DNA of 64,000 nucleotides from the NCBI RefSeq assembly GCF_003002815.1, contig NZ_PVTF01000011.1, positions 186,001 to 250,000 of the forward strand. The letters are read 5' to 3'. The notes below the pieces were generated by a model. It had not been told where the DNA came from. It was given only the letters and a program-made list of their open reading frames with translations, and did not search any database. The translations under genes were made by a program, and so were the position numbers. Of this stretch, positions 41,668-52,614 are shown piece after piece. The stretch comes from Umezawaea tangerina (lineage in GTDB: Bacteria > Actinomycetota > Actinomycetes > Mycobacteriales > Pseudonocardiaceae). The number at the start of each line of letters is the position of its first letter. Position 1 is the stretch's first letter.

Positions 41668-42543
41668 ATGACCACGACGACCGACGCCCCGTGGGCGATC
41701 GACCAGACCCGGATCAACCCCCGCGCCGTGCGCCTGACCGAGGCGTTCAAGGACGCGCTCGCCCGCCTGCGCGACGAGCACGGCTTCACCTTCGACGACC
41801 TGCGGGTGGTCGGCTCGCTGCTGGAGCACCTGCACGACACCAGCGGCCTGCCGCTCGCCATGCTCGCCGTACCCCTGTTCAGCGAGGTTTTCCAGGGCGG
41901 TGGCGACGGCTACACGATCTCCGAGGAGCTGGACAGCCCGACCTACGTGCCCGGCTCCCCGATGATCGGGAACCCCGGCGTGCTGCCGATGCGCCCGGAC
42001 GAGCCGGGTGTCCCGCTGATCGCGTCCGGGCGCGTCCTGGACGGTCACCGCCGCCCGCTGGCCGGTGCGGAGCTGGTGATCTACCAGGCCTCCAACGACG
42101 GCGTCTACTCCGGTTTCCTGGACGACGGCCAGCCGGAGCACAACCTGCGCGGCCGTCTGCTCACCGACGCCGAGGGCCGCTACTCCTTCACCACCATCAC
42201 CCCGGTGCCCTACTCCGACGCGCGGGACCTGAGCGCCGAGGTGGTCGCGGCGGTCGCGGCGCTGGGCCGCAGCCTCTACCGGCCCGCGCACATCCACTAC
42301 GAGGTCCACCACCCCGACCTGCTCAAGCCGTTCCGCGGCGAGGTCTACTTCGCCGGTGACCCCGTCATCCCGCTCGACGTCGCGGGGCCCAAGGTCGCCG
42401 CGCCGTCGTTGCAGGCCGACCTGGTCCGGCGCGACGACCCGGAGGACATCGCCGCCCACGGCTTCGAGGTCCCCTTCAACACGGTCGTCCACGACTTCGT
42501 GCTCAAGACCCGAACCAGCCCCGAGACGGCCCGGTCCGCCTAG
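41668..42543 (+). CDS. Intradiol ring-cleavage dioxygenase (catechol/hydroxyquinol 1,2-dioxygenase type)
   Basis: This 291-residue protein has an ATG preceded by GGGAGGA. The N-terminal helical dimerisation domain (RLTEAFKDALARLRDEHGFT) is followed by the beta-sandwich. The iron ligands expected for the family are present: Tyr in NDGVYSGF, then Tyr, His and His in SLYRPAHIHYEV. The conserved GRVLDGHRRPLAGAELVIY strand is also clear. Such enzymes open catechol or 1,2,4-trihydroxybenzene rings with O2. The downstream pathway genes (cycloisomerase, maleylacetate reductase) are not in the window, so the physiological substrate is open. Confidence 0.92.
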   Translation: MTTTTDAPWAIDQTRINPRAVRLTEAFKDALARLRDEHGFTFDDLRVVGSLLEHLHDTSGLPLAMLAVPLFSEVFQGGGDGYTISEELDSPTYVPGSPMIGNPGVLPMRPDEPGVPLIASGRVLDGHRRPLAGAELVIYQASNDGVYSGFLDDGQPEHNLRGRLLTDAEGRYSFTTITPVPYSDARDLSAEVVAAVAALGRSLYRPAHIHYEVHHPDLLKPFRGEVYFAGDPVIPLDVAGPKVAAPSLQADLVRRDDPEDIAAHGFEVPFNTVVHDFVLKTRTSPETARSA

Positions 42544-42900
42544 GATCGCTCGCGGACACCGGAGAAGCCCAGGTCCGTCACGGGGTGCGCGGCCTTGCCG
42601 GTGATCGTGTCGCCGTCGATCACGGCGACGCAGTCGATCTTCGCGGGGAAGGGCATGACCGGCCGCGCGCGGAAGCGGATCCGGTCACCGTCCACTCCGG
42701 AGCGTGCGCACGGCGACGCGACCGCAGGTCACGTTGTCGCCGTTGTGCTGGGCGATGATCGAGTTGCCGTCGTCGTCGCTGGAGGCGACGTCGCCCCCGT
42801 CGCCGATGATGATCGGCTCACCAGGGAGCACCGGCGTGCTTTCGCCAGGGCGGTGTCGGGTGTGTTGCCGAGCGGTGGCCGGTCGAACTCACGGCCAGCG
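42540..42900 (-). pseudogene. Fragments of lost coding sequence on the minus strand
   Basis: Minus-strand frames show protein-like pieces that do not connect. One ends at 42540 (RFRARPVMPFPAKIDCVAVI, then DGDTITGKA). Another, in a different frame, precedes it (GEPIIIGDGGDVASSDDDGN, then IIAQHNGDNVTCG). Neither has a start. I do not recognise a family with confidence. This stretch holds no intact gene. Confidence 0.4.
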
Positions 42901-42951
42901 GTGGGTGGAAGGTGTGCCGGACGCGGGCCCGGCCGGGGTCGGCGCGGACCG

Positions 42952-43069
42952 GGTCGCCGGCCTCGGCGATCTCCGCGACCGTGACGGCCTCGAAGCCGCG
43001 CGCGGCGAACAGGCGCGAGGCCGGGTACCCGCGTCCCGCACGCCCGAGTCCGTGACGGGGTGTCCACAA
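42952..43069 (-). pseudogene. Fragment of a TetR-family regulator
   Basis: The frame reads PASRLFAARGFEAVTVAEIA followed by EAG, which is the first helix and turn of a TetR DNA-binding domain. It then runs into unrelated Arg/Pro-rich sequence without the recognition helix or ligand domain. It is a truncated remnant. Confidence 0.55.
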
Positions 43070-43323
43070 TGGACCTCGCGGGACCGGGCCTGACCGTGCT
43101 CACGGGCGCGGACGTCCTGCCGTGGAACGAGAAGGCCCGTGGGCTCGACCTGATCGTGGTCGCGGTGACGGACCCGGACCGGCTCGTGGACGTGGAGCTG
43201 CCCGCGGACGGCGCACCGCTGCCGCGGCCCGACGCGATCGTGGCCTGGCACTCGGGTTCCGGTGTGCCCCTGGAGGAAGCGGTCGCCCACGTGCTCGACA
43301 AGGCCCCGGCGCTGAGGGCGTGA
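43060..43323 (+). pseudogene. C-terminal fragment of an FAD-dependent aromatic monooxygenase
   Basis: The 87-residue frame (GPGLTVLTGADVLPW, later LPRPDAIVAWHSGSGVPLEE and AVAHVLDK) matches the thioredoxin-like C-terminal domain of phenol-hydroxylase/MhpA-type monooxygenases, whose normal ending is a RPDGYVAWR-like strand. The FAD-binding and substrate domains, some 400 residues, are missing. It lies near the dioxygenase, so it may be what remains of an aromatic-degradation cluster. Confidence 0.5.
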
Positions 43324-43669
43324 CGGACGTCGTCATGGCGTCGATGTCCACGATGGACTCTTCGCGGTGCAACGGATCGTCCTGATCGCCGCGCTCCTCG
43401 GCGCCGCGATCCTGGTGGCCGCGCGCGGTGGAGGAGGTGCCGCTTAGCGGGCGGGCCCCTGACGGCAGTCCCACCCGAGCGCCTGACCGCCGTGCGACGG
43501 GTCCACGGCGGACGGGCTGGGCGCGCGCCACGCGGTGTCGGTCCGGCGGAACCCCGATCGGTCGTCGCACTTCGACCGAAGTGTCGTGTTCGCGACTCGT
43601 TGACCGGATCCCGATCCTCCGACACGCTCCGGGCACCACCTCGACCCCTGCCCCGAAAGGTGTTCCCCC
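43324..43669. other. Intergenic region before the carboxypeptidase gene
   Basis: No convincing gene is seen in these 346 bp. A perfect dyad CACTTC-gacc-GAAGTG lies at 43568-43583, about 90 bp before the carboxypeptidase start, and may be an operator. GAAAGGTG shortly before the ATG is the ribosome site. Confidence 0.5.
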
Positions 43670-44416
43670 ATGCTGCGAAGGATCCTGCTCCTGCTCGTCG
43701 CGGGCCTGCTCGCGTGCACCGGGACGGCGGCCGCCGACCCCGGACCCGTCGCGCAGGACGACATCCACGCCATGGACGGGTGCTACACCTGGAGCCGTTC
43801 GCTGTCGCAGGGCGCGAGCGGCGAGGACGTGCGGCAGCTCCAGATCCGCGTCTCCGGCTACCCCGGCTACGGCGCGGTGGTCGCCCTGGACGGCCAGTTC
43901 GGCGCGGCCACCCGGTCCGCGGTCGTCCGCTTCCAGCAGGCCTACGGCCTGGTGGCCGACGGTGTCGCGGGTCCTGCCACGTTCGCCAAGGTCTACGCGC
44001 TCCAGGACGACGACTGCACGCCCGTCCACTTCACCTACGGCGAGCTGAACCGGTGCAACTCCGACTGGTCCGGCGGCAAGGTGTCTGCCACCCAGGCCAA
44101 GGCCAATGCCCGCGTCACCATGTGGAAGCTGGAAGCACTGCGGCACGCGCTGGGCGACCGCCCGCTCACCGTCAACGGCGGCTTCCGCAGCGTCTCGTGC
44201 AACAGCGCGGTGGGCGGATCGGCCACCAGCCGCCACATGTACGGCGACGCGGCCGACCTCGGCGCCGGGGTCCAGGGCTTCTGCGCGATCGCCAAGCAGG
44301 CCCGGTACCACGGCTTCACCGAGATCCTCGGCCCCGGCTACCCCGACCACGACGACCACGTCCACACCGCGCTGCGCTCGGGTCAGCTCTGGTCAGCGCC
44401 CAACTGCGGCGTCTGA
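43670..44416 (+). CDS. Secreted zinc D-Ala-D-Ala carboxypeptidase (M15) with peptidoglycan-binding domain
   Basis: The 248 residues start with a Sec signal peptide (LRRILLLLVAGLLACTGTAA). A PG_binding_1 domain follows (~40-110; GASGEDVRQLQIRVSGYPGY, then LDGQFGAATRSAVVRFQ). The M15A catalytic domain has the zinc ligands in SRHMYGDAADL (His and Asp six residues apart) and HDDHVHTA. The order is that of Streptomyces albus G carboxypeptidase. Cys residues spread through the catalytic part probably form disulfides. It should trim stem peptides of peptidoglycan outside the cell. Confidence 0.93.
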   Translation: MLRRILLLLVAGLLACTGTAAADPGPVAQDDIHAMDGCYTWSRSLSQGASGEDVRQLQIRVSGYPGYGAVVALDGQFGAATRSAVVRFQQAYGLVADGVAGPATFAKVYALQDDDCTPVHFTYGELNRCNSDWSGGKVSATQAKANARVTMWKLEALRHALGDRPLTVNGGFRSVSCNSAVGGSATSRHMYGDAADLGAGVQGFCAIAKQARYHGFTEILGPGYPDHDDHVHTALRSGQLWSAPNCGV

Positions 44417-44434
44417 GGGCCGACCCTCGACGAA

Positions 44435-44513
44435 CGCCGGTGCCGAACCCCCGCCTAGTGCGGGAACCAGGGCTGTCCTGGTTCCCGGACCGGCCAGGGG
44501 GTCGGCACCGGCG
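44435..44513. terminator. Nested hairpin downstream of the carboxypeptidase gene
   Basis: An inner perfect 11-bp stem (cgggaaccagg at 44461-44471, loop of 5, complement at 44477-44487) is enclosed by a second pairing (cgccggtgccgaaccccc at 44435-44452 with gggggtcggcaccggcg at 44497-44513, one bulge). It probably ends transcription of the carboxypeptidase gene. Confidence 0.6.
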
Positions 44514-44527
44514 CGTTCCGGCGGTAG

Positions 44528-47264
<2,737 letters not shown>

Positions 47265-47378
47265 GGAGGTGTTGCTGCCCTTCCGGAGGTGTTCGGCTCG
47301 GACCGCCGCGGAGCGGTCTTCCTGGCCGACACCCATCGAACGCCCGTCGCGGGAGGCGCGGCAGGGACTGGCCTTCCA

Positions 47379-47395
47379 GGTAATGGCAGTACCCC
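47379..47395. promoter_or_regulatory. GGTAATGGCAGTACCCC motif (copy 1)
   Basis: The site is a near-dyad with GGTA and TACC half-sites seven bases apart. It lies between the MmyB-like stop and the alcohol dehydrogenase start. Compare the copies at 48327 and 50061. Confidence 0.6.
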
Positions 47396-47409
47396 TCAGC
47401 GCGCGTCCG

Positions 47410-48291
47410 TCAGGGGTTCGCCGAGAGCGGCCGGGTCGTGTCCAGGGTCGCCGCCCAGCTGGCGAGCAGCTTGAGGCCGTCGGCCGCGTGGCTGTCCGGG
47501 GCGGCGGTGTAGACGTTGAGGACCAGGCCGGGCTCGGAGGGCAGTTCCATCGACTCGAAGTTCAGGTCGAGCTGCCCCACGACCGGGTGCCGCAGCCGCT
47601 TGTGGCCGCTGCGGTGGAACTGGACGTCGTGGGAGGCCCAGCGCTTGCGGAAGACCTCGCTCCGCGTGGACAGCTCGCCGACCAGCTCGATCAGCTTGCG
47701 GTCGTGCGGGGCGCGGCCCGCCTCCAGGCGCAGCATCGCCGCGGCGTCGTTGGCGATCCGGTCCCAGTCGACGAAGAACTCGGGCGCTGCCGGGTCGAGG
47801 TAGACGAACCGGGTCGTGTTCGCGGGCCTGCGCGGATCGGCGAGCACCGGGGAGTACAGGGCGCGGCCGAGGCGGTTCATGGCCACGATGTCGTGGCGGC
47901 CGTTGCGCACCCACGCGGGAGCGTCGCTGATCGCGTCGAGCACCTGCTGGACCGCGGGGCGCACGCTGGTGGGCGGGTTCGAACGGCGGCGCGGACCGGG
48001 CTCCGCGGACCGGGCGAGGTCGAACAGGTGCTCGCGCTCGGCCTCGTCGAGCTGCAACGCCCGGCTCACCGCGTCCAGCACACCGTCCGACGCCCCGGCC
48101 AGGTTGCCCCGTTCCATGCGCACGTAGTAGTCGATGGACACCCCCGCGAGCAGCGCGACCTCCTCCCGCCGCAACCCCTTGACCCGCCGGTTGCCCCCGT
48201 AGGCGGGCAACCCCGCCTGGTCCGGCGTGATGCGCGCCCGCCGTGAGCTGAGGAACTCGCGCACCTCGGCGCGGCGATCGGTCTGGCTCAT
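47410..48291 (-). CDS. MmyB-like helix-turn-helix transcriptional regulator
   Basis: This 293-residue protein has an N-terminal XRE-type helix-turn-helix (VKGLRREEVALLAGVSIDYY, then VRMERG) and the MmyB ligand-binding domain with its signatures (AWVRNGRHDIVAMNRLGRAL, then LDPAAPEFFVDWDRIAND). The C-terminal NVYTAAPDSHAADGLKLLAS fits the family, which contains a PAS-like fatty-acid-binding fold and usually controls a neighbouring oxidoreductase. The GGTA-n7-TACC motif stands 36 bp upstream of its ATG, and the same motif precedes both flanking oxidoreductase genes. Confidence 0.92.
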   Translation of the reverse strand: MSQTDRRAEVREFLSSRRARITPDQAGLPAYGGNRRVKGLRREEVALLAGVSIDYYVRMERGNLAGASDGVLDAVSRALQLDEAEREHLFDLARSAEPGPRRRSNPPTSVRPAVQQVLDAISDAPAWVRNGRHDIVAMNRLGRALYSPVLADPRRPANTTRFVYLDPAAPEFFVDWDRIANDAAAMLRLEAGRAPHDRKLIELVGELSTRSEVFRKRWASHDVQFHRSGHKRLRHPVVGQLDLNFESMELPSEPGLVLNVYTAAPDSHAADGLKLLASWAATLDTTRPLSANP

Positions 48292-48326
48292 GCCCCCAAC
48301 GTAGGCGCTCGGGCGGGGGAGAAGGA

Positions 48327-48343
48327 GGTAACGGCAGTACCCC
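48327..48343. promoter_or_regulatory. GGTAACGGCAGTACCCC motif (copy 2)
   Basis: The near-dyad GGTA-n7-TACC begins 36 bp upstream of the MmyB-like gene start, where it would overlap the promoter. This suggests autoregulation. Confidence 0.65.
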
Positions 48344-48360
48344 GAACGAGGGGAGTGCCC

Positions 48361-49098
48361 TCAGCGGTGCCGCATCCAGACGTTGTCCTCGCTGTAAGTG
48401 CCGAGGTCGCGTTCGCGGTCGATCTCGACCAGGTCCAGCCCGCCGGGGACGACGTAGCGGCCGGTCTGCGGGAACGCCATGCCGGTCCACGTCTCCCATT
48501 CGGCGACCGTGCCGGTGACCGTCATGGACCGCGGTGCGGGGGCCAGGATGGTCGCGCCGAGCCGTTGGTGGGTGCGGATCCACGGGTCCAGGTGCAGGCC
48601 GTCGGCGCGGCTCCAGCCCATGAAGTCCGTCGTCGACGTCAGCGGGTAGCTCGCCTTGAGCGTGGGCCGCACCGGCACGACCACCCGTTCCAGCCCCGCT
48701 TCCGCGGCGCGGTCGCGCAGCCCGGTGAGGATCGCGCCCGCGAGCCCCGAGCCGGTGCGGTGGGGCACGACCGTCGCCGCCATGACGCACAGGGTGTCGG
48801 GCCGCACGGAGCTCTCGTGCTCCCGGACCGCCGCCACCATCGCGCCGTCGTAACCGCCGGGCAGCGTGGACACCCCACCGTCCCAGCGCAGGGCCACGCC
48901 CGCCGCGTTCGCCACCACCTCGCCGTCCTCGACGAGCAGCAGGTCCAGGTGCGGGAAGTACTCCCGGACCGCGGCGCGGTGCGTCTTCGAGACGGGGTCC
49001 TTGAGGATGAACAGCGGCCAGCTGCCGCGCAGCCGGTCCACGGCACTTCGCTGGAGATCCGGCCGCTCGCTCGTGGTGACGATCGACAACTCGGGCAC
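48361..49098 (-). CDS. GNAT-like N-acetyltransferase
   Basis: This 245-residue protein has the acetyl-CoA region TLCVMAATVVPHRTGSGLAG followed by AILTGLRDRAAEAGLERVVV, which fits GNAT motif A with a relaxed Q/RxxGxG loop. The remainder (WIRTHQRLGATILAPAPRSM, then TGMAFPQTGRYVVPGGL) resembles large single-gene actinobacterial acetyltransferases. No partner gene gives its substrate. The ATG at 49098 starts MPELSIVTTSERPDLQ. Confidence 0.75.
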   Translation of the reverse strand: MPELSIVTTSERPDLQRSAVDRLRGSWPLFILKDPVSKTHRAAVREYFPHLDLLLVEDGEVVANAAGVALRWDGGVSTLPGGYDGAMVAAVREHESSVRPDTLCVMAATVVPHRTGSGLAGAILTGLRDRAAEAGLERVVVPVRPTLKASYPLTSTTDFMGWSRADGLHLDPWIRTHQRLGATILAPAPRSMTVTGTVAEWETWTGMAFPQTGRYVVPGGLDLVEIDRERDLGTYSEDNVWMRHR

Positions 49099-49143
49099 CG
49101 CGGAAGTCTAGGGCGGGCAACGGTCGTGCGGTGCCGTCCGGCG

Positions 49144-50025
49144 CTACGCCTCGGGGATCTCCCGTCCGAAGGCCTCCAGGGTGATCGCGTCCGGCTCCGG
49201 GCCCCGGCGCACGCCCTGGTCGAGGCCGTCGATCGCGGTGAGCTCGGCGTCGGTGAGGACGAAGTCGAACACGTCGAGGTTCTCGGCGATCCGCTCCGGA
49301 CGGGTCGACTTCGGGATCGCCGAACGACCCTGCTGGAGGTGCCGGCGCAGCATGACCTGGGCCGGTGTCCTGCCGTGCTCCTGAGCGATCGCCGCGATGG
49401 TCCTGTCGTCCAGGGTGCTGCCGCCTTCGCCGTCGCGGTAGAACGTGATCCCGCCGATCGGCGACCACGCCTGCGAGACGATGCCGTGCGCGGCATCGGC
49501 CGCGAGCACGTCCGGCTGCGCGAAGTAGGGGTGCACCTCGACCTGGTTCACCGCGGGCACGACCGACGCGGTCTTCAGCAGGTCGTCCAGGTGGTCGGGC
49601 ATGAAGTTGCTGACCCCGATCGCCCGCACGCCGCCGTTGTCCAGCAGTGCCTCCAGCGCCCGGTAGGCCTCCACCGCGAGGTCGAACCGGGAGGGCAGCG
49701 GCTGGTGCAGGACCAGCAGGTCGATCCGGTCGACACCGAGCTTGCCCGCGCTCTTGTCGAAGGCGCGCAGGGTCGAGTCGTAGCCGTAGTCGCTGATCCA
49801 GACCTTGGTCTCGACGAACACGTCCGACCGGTCGAGACCGGATCGGCGGATCGCCTCGCCGACCTCGCGCTCGTTGCCGTAGGCGGCCGCGGTGTCGATG
49901 TGCCGGTAGCCCGCCCGTAGTGCGGTCTCCACCGCGTCGACGGTCTCTTGCGGCGGCGTCTGGAAGACGCCGAAACCGAGCGCCGGGATCTCGACGCCGT
50001 TGTTCAGGAGGAGGTTCATGCCCAT
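49144..50025 (-). CDS. Aldo/keto reductase (2,5-diketo-D-gluconate reductase-like)
   Basis: This 293-residue AKR5-type protein begins LLLNNGVEIPALGFGVFQTP. The catalytic tetrad is Asp and Tyr in HIDTAAAYGNE, Lys in VETKVWI and His in VLHQPLP. GVSNFMPDHLDDLL, NQVEVHPYF and the cofactor segment AIPKSTRPERIAENL follow. It is unrelated in subfamily to the reductase at 45205. Either ATG at 50025 or 50019 could be used. A copy of the MmyB-associated motif lies 36 bp upstream of the first, the same spacing as before the regulator, which suggests common control. Confidence 0.92.
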   Translation of the reverse strand: MGMNLLLNNGVEIPALGFGVFQTPPQETVDAVETALRAGYRHIDTAAAYGNEREVGEAIRRSGLDRSDVFVETKVWISDYGYDSTLRAFDKSAGKLGVDRIDLLVLHQPLPSRFDLAVEAYRALEALLDNGGVRAIGVSNFMPDHLDDLLKTASVVPAVNQVEVHPYFAQPDVLAADAAHGIVSQAWSPIGGITFYRDGEGGSTLDDRTIAAIAQEHGRTPAQVMLRRHLQQGRSAIPKSTRPERIAENLDVFDFVLTDAELTAIDGLDQGVRRGPEPDAITLEAFGREIPEA

Positions 50026-50060
50026 ACCGCCACGGTGGCACCGCGCGTCAGGACGCGGGA

Positions 50061-50101
50061 GGTGCTGCCGTTACCCCCTTGGTGCCCCGGCCGGCAGTAC
50101 C
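50061..50101. promoter_or_regulatory. MmyB-associated motif (copy 3, inverted) plus half-copy
   Basis: GGTGCTGCCGTTACC at 50061-50075 is the other-strand form of the GGTAACGGCAGTACC motif with one mismatch. A partial copy cggcagtacc follows at 50092-50101. The region separates the divergent aldo/keto reductase and BMP lipoprotein genes. Confidence 0.5.
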
Positions 50102-50218
50102 GGGGCCGGGTCGTTTCCCACCAGGTGAGCGCTCGCCCGGACCGGTCGCGGGGAGGGGTACGGTCCGTCGCCGGTGCCGCGGAAGGTGGTCGCCGGTCGA
50201 GCAGGGAGGAGACGGGTC

Positions 50219-51355
50219 GTGCGTCGTCGTGGGGCCGGGACCGTTGTCGCGGTGATCGCGCTGACCACCCTCGTGGTGGTGAGCGCCTGCGCCAAGGACA
50301 CCGGTGGTGGCGGCAGTGGGGCGGCTGGTGGCGCGTGCGAGCTCGCGGCACCGCCCAGTGCGCCCGCCACGTCCGGGACCAGTGCCGCCGCGGGCGAGAA
50401 GGTCGACGGCAGCGCGTTGAAGGTCGGTCTGGCCTACGACATCGGTGGCCGTGGTGACGCGTCGTTCAACGACCTCGCGGCCGCCGGGTTCGACCGGGCG
50501 ATCGAGGACATGGGCGTGCGGAAGGAGAACACCCGCGAGCTCTCCGCCGCTCCCAACGAGGACGAGGCGGTCAAGCAGGGCCGGTTGCGCCAGCTCGCGT
50601 CCGAGGGGTTCGACCCCGTTGTCGCGGTGGGCTTCGCCTACACCGAGGCGCTGAAGGTCGTCGCGCCGCAGTTCCCGGACGTGCGGTTCGGCCTGGTGGA
50701 CTCGGCCGTGGAAGGCGCGGCCAACGTCACGCCCCTGGTGTTCGCCGAGCAGGAGGGGTCGTTCCTGGCCGGCGTCGTGGCCGCCTACCAGAGCAAGGCC
50801 TGCCACGTCGGCTTCGTCGGCGGTGTGGACATCCCGCTGATCCAGAAGTTCGAGGCGGGCTACGCGCAGGGCGCCAAGGCCGCAGCGCCGAAGATCCGGG
50901 TCGAGAAGAAGTACCTGACCCCGGCCGGTGACTTCACCGGCTTCCAGGACCCCGCCAAGGGCCAGGAGGTCGCGAAGGGGCTGATCGACACCGGCGCGGA
51001 CGTCCTGTACCCCGCCGCGGGCGCGTCCGGCATCGGCGTGTTCTCGGCGGTGAAGCAGGCGGGCGTGCTGGCGATCGGGTGCGACGCCGACCAGTACAAC
51101 CAGCCGACGCTCGCGGGCACCAGGGACGTCATCGTCGCCTCCAGCCTCAAGCGCGTCGACGTCGCCGTGTACGACTTCTTCCGGGCGGCGGCGAGGAACG
51201 ACCTCGCCTCGCTGCCGAAGGTCTTCGACCTCAAGGTGGACGGCGTCGGCTACGCCACGTCGGGCGGCCGGATCGACGCGGAGCTGCAGGGTGTCCTGGA
51301 GGGGTACAAGGCCCAGATCATCGCGGGCACGATCAAGGTGTCGGACAAGCCGTAG
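50219..51355 (+). CDS. BMP-family ABC-transporter substrate-binding lipoprotein
   Basis: This 378-residue protein starts at a GTG at 50219, eight bases after GGAGGA. A basic n-region and hydrophobic stretch (TVVAVIALTTLVVVSACAKD) end in a lipobox (VSAC). A Gly/Ala/Pro-rich linker is followed by the periplasmic-binding fold: VGLAYDIGGRGDASFNDLAA, VVAVGFAYTEAL, EQEGSFLAGVVAAYQSK and VGFVGGVDIPLIQKFEAGY. These are the hallmarks of the Med/BmpA/PnrA nucleoside-binding group. The permease and ATPase genes that normally follow are absent here, so it either uses a transporter encoded elsewhere or acts as a sensor. Confidence 0.92.
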   Translation: MRRRGAGTVVAVIALTTLVVVSACAKDTGGGGSGAAGGACELAAPPSAPATSGTSAAAGEKVDGSALKVGLAYDIGGRGDASFNDLAAAGFDRAIEDMGVRKENTRELSAAPNEDEAVKQGRLRQLASEGFDPVVAVGFAYTEALKVVAPQFPDVRFGLVDSAVEGAANVTPLVFAEQEGSFLAGVVAAYQSKACHVGFVGGVDIPLIQKFEAGYAQGAKAAAPKIRVEKKYLTPAGDFTGFQDPAKGQEVAKGLIDTGADVLYPAAGASGIGVFSAVKQAGVLAIGCDADQYNQPTLAGTRDVIVASSLKRVDVAVYDFFRAAARNDLASLPKVFDLKVDGVGYATSGGRIDAELQGVLEGYKAQIIAGTIKVSDKP

Positions 51356-51358
51356 CCA

Positions 51359-51389
51359 CGTCCCCGCACGGTACTGCCGTGCGGGGACG
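51359..51389. terminator. Hairpin terminator after the BMP lipoprotein gene
   Basis: A perfect 13-bp stem (cgtccccgcacgg and its complement) with a 5-nt loop (tactg) begins 4 bp after the stop codon. Confidence 0.8.
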
Positions 51390-51649
51390 GGGCACCGGGC
51401 GTAGGACCACGGGTAGGGGCCGGTCGGCCTGCTTCAGGACGTCCCGCAGAGCCGGTCCAGGGCCAGGTTGGCGAAGCCGACGGGTTGCCCGTTCACCTGC
51501 CGGGCGGGCGCCCGCACCCCGGCGAACAGCGACGCGGGCAGGCGACGAGATCGCGCGGATCTCCCGCGACACCGTGCTGTCCAAGCTGCTCGTCACGTCG
51601 CTGCCCGCACCCACCGCGCTCGTCGGGCGGGGGCGACCTGGCCAGCTCC
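51390..51649. other. Region of degenerate coding remnants
   Basis: No intact gene is seen. A minus-strand tail reads ARQVNGQPVGFANLALDRLC before a stop at about 51437. A plus-strand piece reads GDEIARISRDTVLSKLLVTS. Both look like protein but have neither start nor context. The family is not recognised. Confidence 0.35.
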
Positions 51650-52489
51650 CTATCGGCCGTCGCGGCCGACGTCGTCGAGGAACTCGGCCAGCAGGGCGGC
51701 GAAGCGCCGCGGTGCCTCCTGGTGCGGGGCGTGGCCGGTACCGGGGATCAGCTGGACCTCGCCGCGCCACAGCGCGGGGATGTCCAGCGTCCGCAGGTAG
51801 TCGAGGCTGACGAGCTGCTCCTCGGCGCCGTGCAGGACGGCCAGGGGGCGGCTGAGGGTCGAGACGATGGCGATCTCGTCGGCGAACCGGCCCGCTCCGG
51901 CGCTGGAGCCGAGGCCGGTGCGGGCGGCGCCGTCGGTGGCCAGGATGTCGGAGACGAACTGGTCGGTGTCCAGTGGCGAGCCGGGTGCGGTGAAGCTCCG
52001 CGCGGCCAGCTCCGCCTCGGACTCGCTGACGTGCTCGCTGAAGAGCGCGCCCATCGCGGGGTTGGGCAGGAACGCCTGCGCCATCTGCGCGGGTGAGGCG
52101 ACCGGTGGCGCGCCGAAGACGGCGAAACCGCGCGCGTCCGGGAGCGAGGGCACCGCCTCCAGCGCGATCTGCCCGCCCAGGCTCCAGCCGACGACCACGG
52201 CGTCGAGGACGTCGAGCTCCCGCAGGAAGCCGGTGAGCACGGCCGCGTACCCCGGCAGCGAGTAGTCGTCCTGGTCGCCCGCCGGATCGGACTGGCCGTG
52301 TCCGGGCAGGTCCAGCGCGACGCAGCGGAACCGGGTGCCGAGATCGGCCACGACCGGGAGCCAGGTCTTGGCGGAGGAGGAGTTGCCGTGCACGAAGACG
52401 ACCACGGGGGCGTCGTCGCCTCCCCGGTCGGCCGAGTTGTCCAGGTAGGCGATCCGCTGCCCGTCGATCTTCACGCTCAGTCGTTCCAC
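51650..52489 (-). CDS. Alpha/beta-hydrolase
   Basis: This 279-residue protein has the oxyanion-loop motif VFVHGNSSSAKTW, the strand CVALDLPGHGQSD, the nucleophile elbow VGWSLGGQ, a late acid region (LAVLHGAEEQLVSLDYL) and the catalytic His in GTGHAPHQEAP. There is no signal peptide, so it is cytosolic. The Trp in GWSLGG occurs in many actinomycete hydrolases of unknown substrate. It stands alone. Confidence 0.9.
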   Translation of the reverse strand: MERLSVKIDGQRIAYLDNSADRGGDDAPVVVFVHGNSSSAKTWLPVVADLGTRFRCVALDLPGHGQSDPAGDQDDYSLPGYAAVLTGFLRELDVLDAVVVGWSLGGQIALEAVPSLPDARGFAVFGAPPVASPAQMAQAFLPNPAMGALFSEHVSESEAELAARSFTAPGSPLDTDQFVSDILATDGAARTGLGSSAGAGRFADEIAIVSTLSRPLAVLHGAEEQLVSLDYLRTLDIPALWRGEVQLIPGTGHAPHQEAPRRFAALLAEFLDDVGRDGR

Positions 52490-52614
52490 TTGTGCTCCTC
52501 GGTCTCCGCGTCCTACCAGGAGGCGAAGCTAGGGAGCAGGGGCGCGGACGGCAAGTGCGCCGGGGACAACTCTGGGGTTACCCGCGTGCAAGCGAGCGGC
52601 CACGGCCGCCGTGG

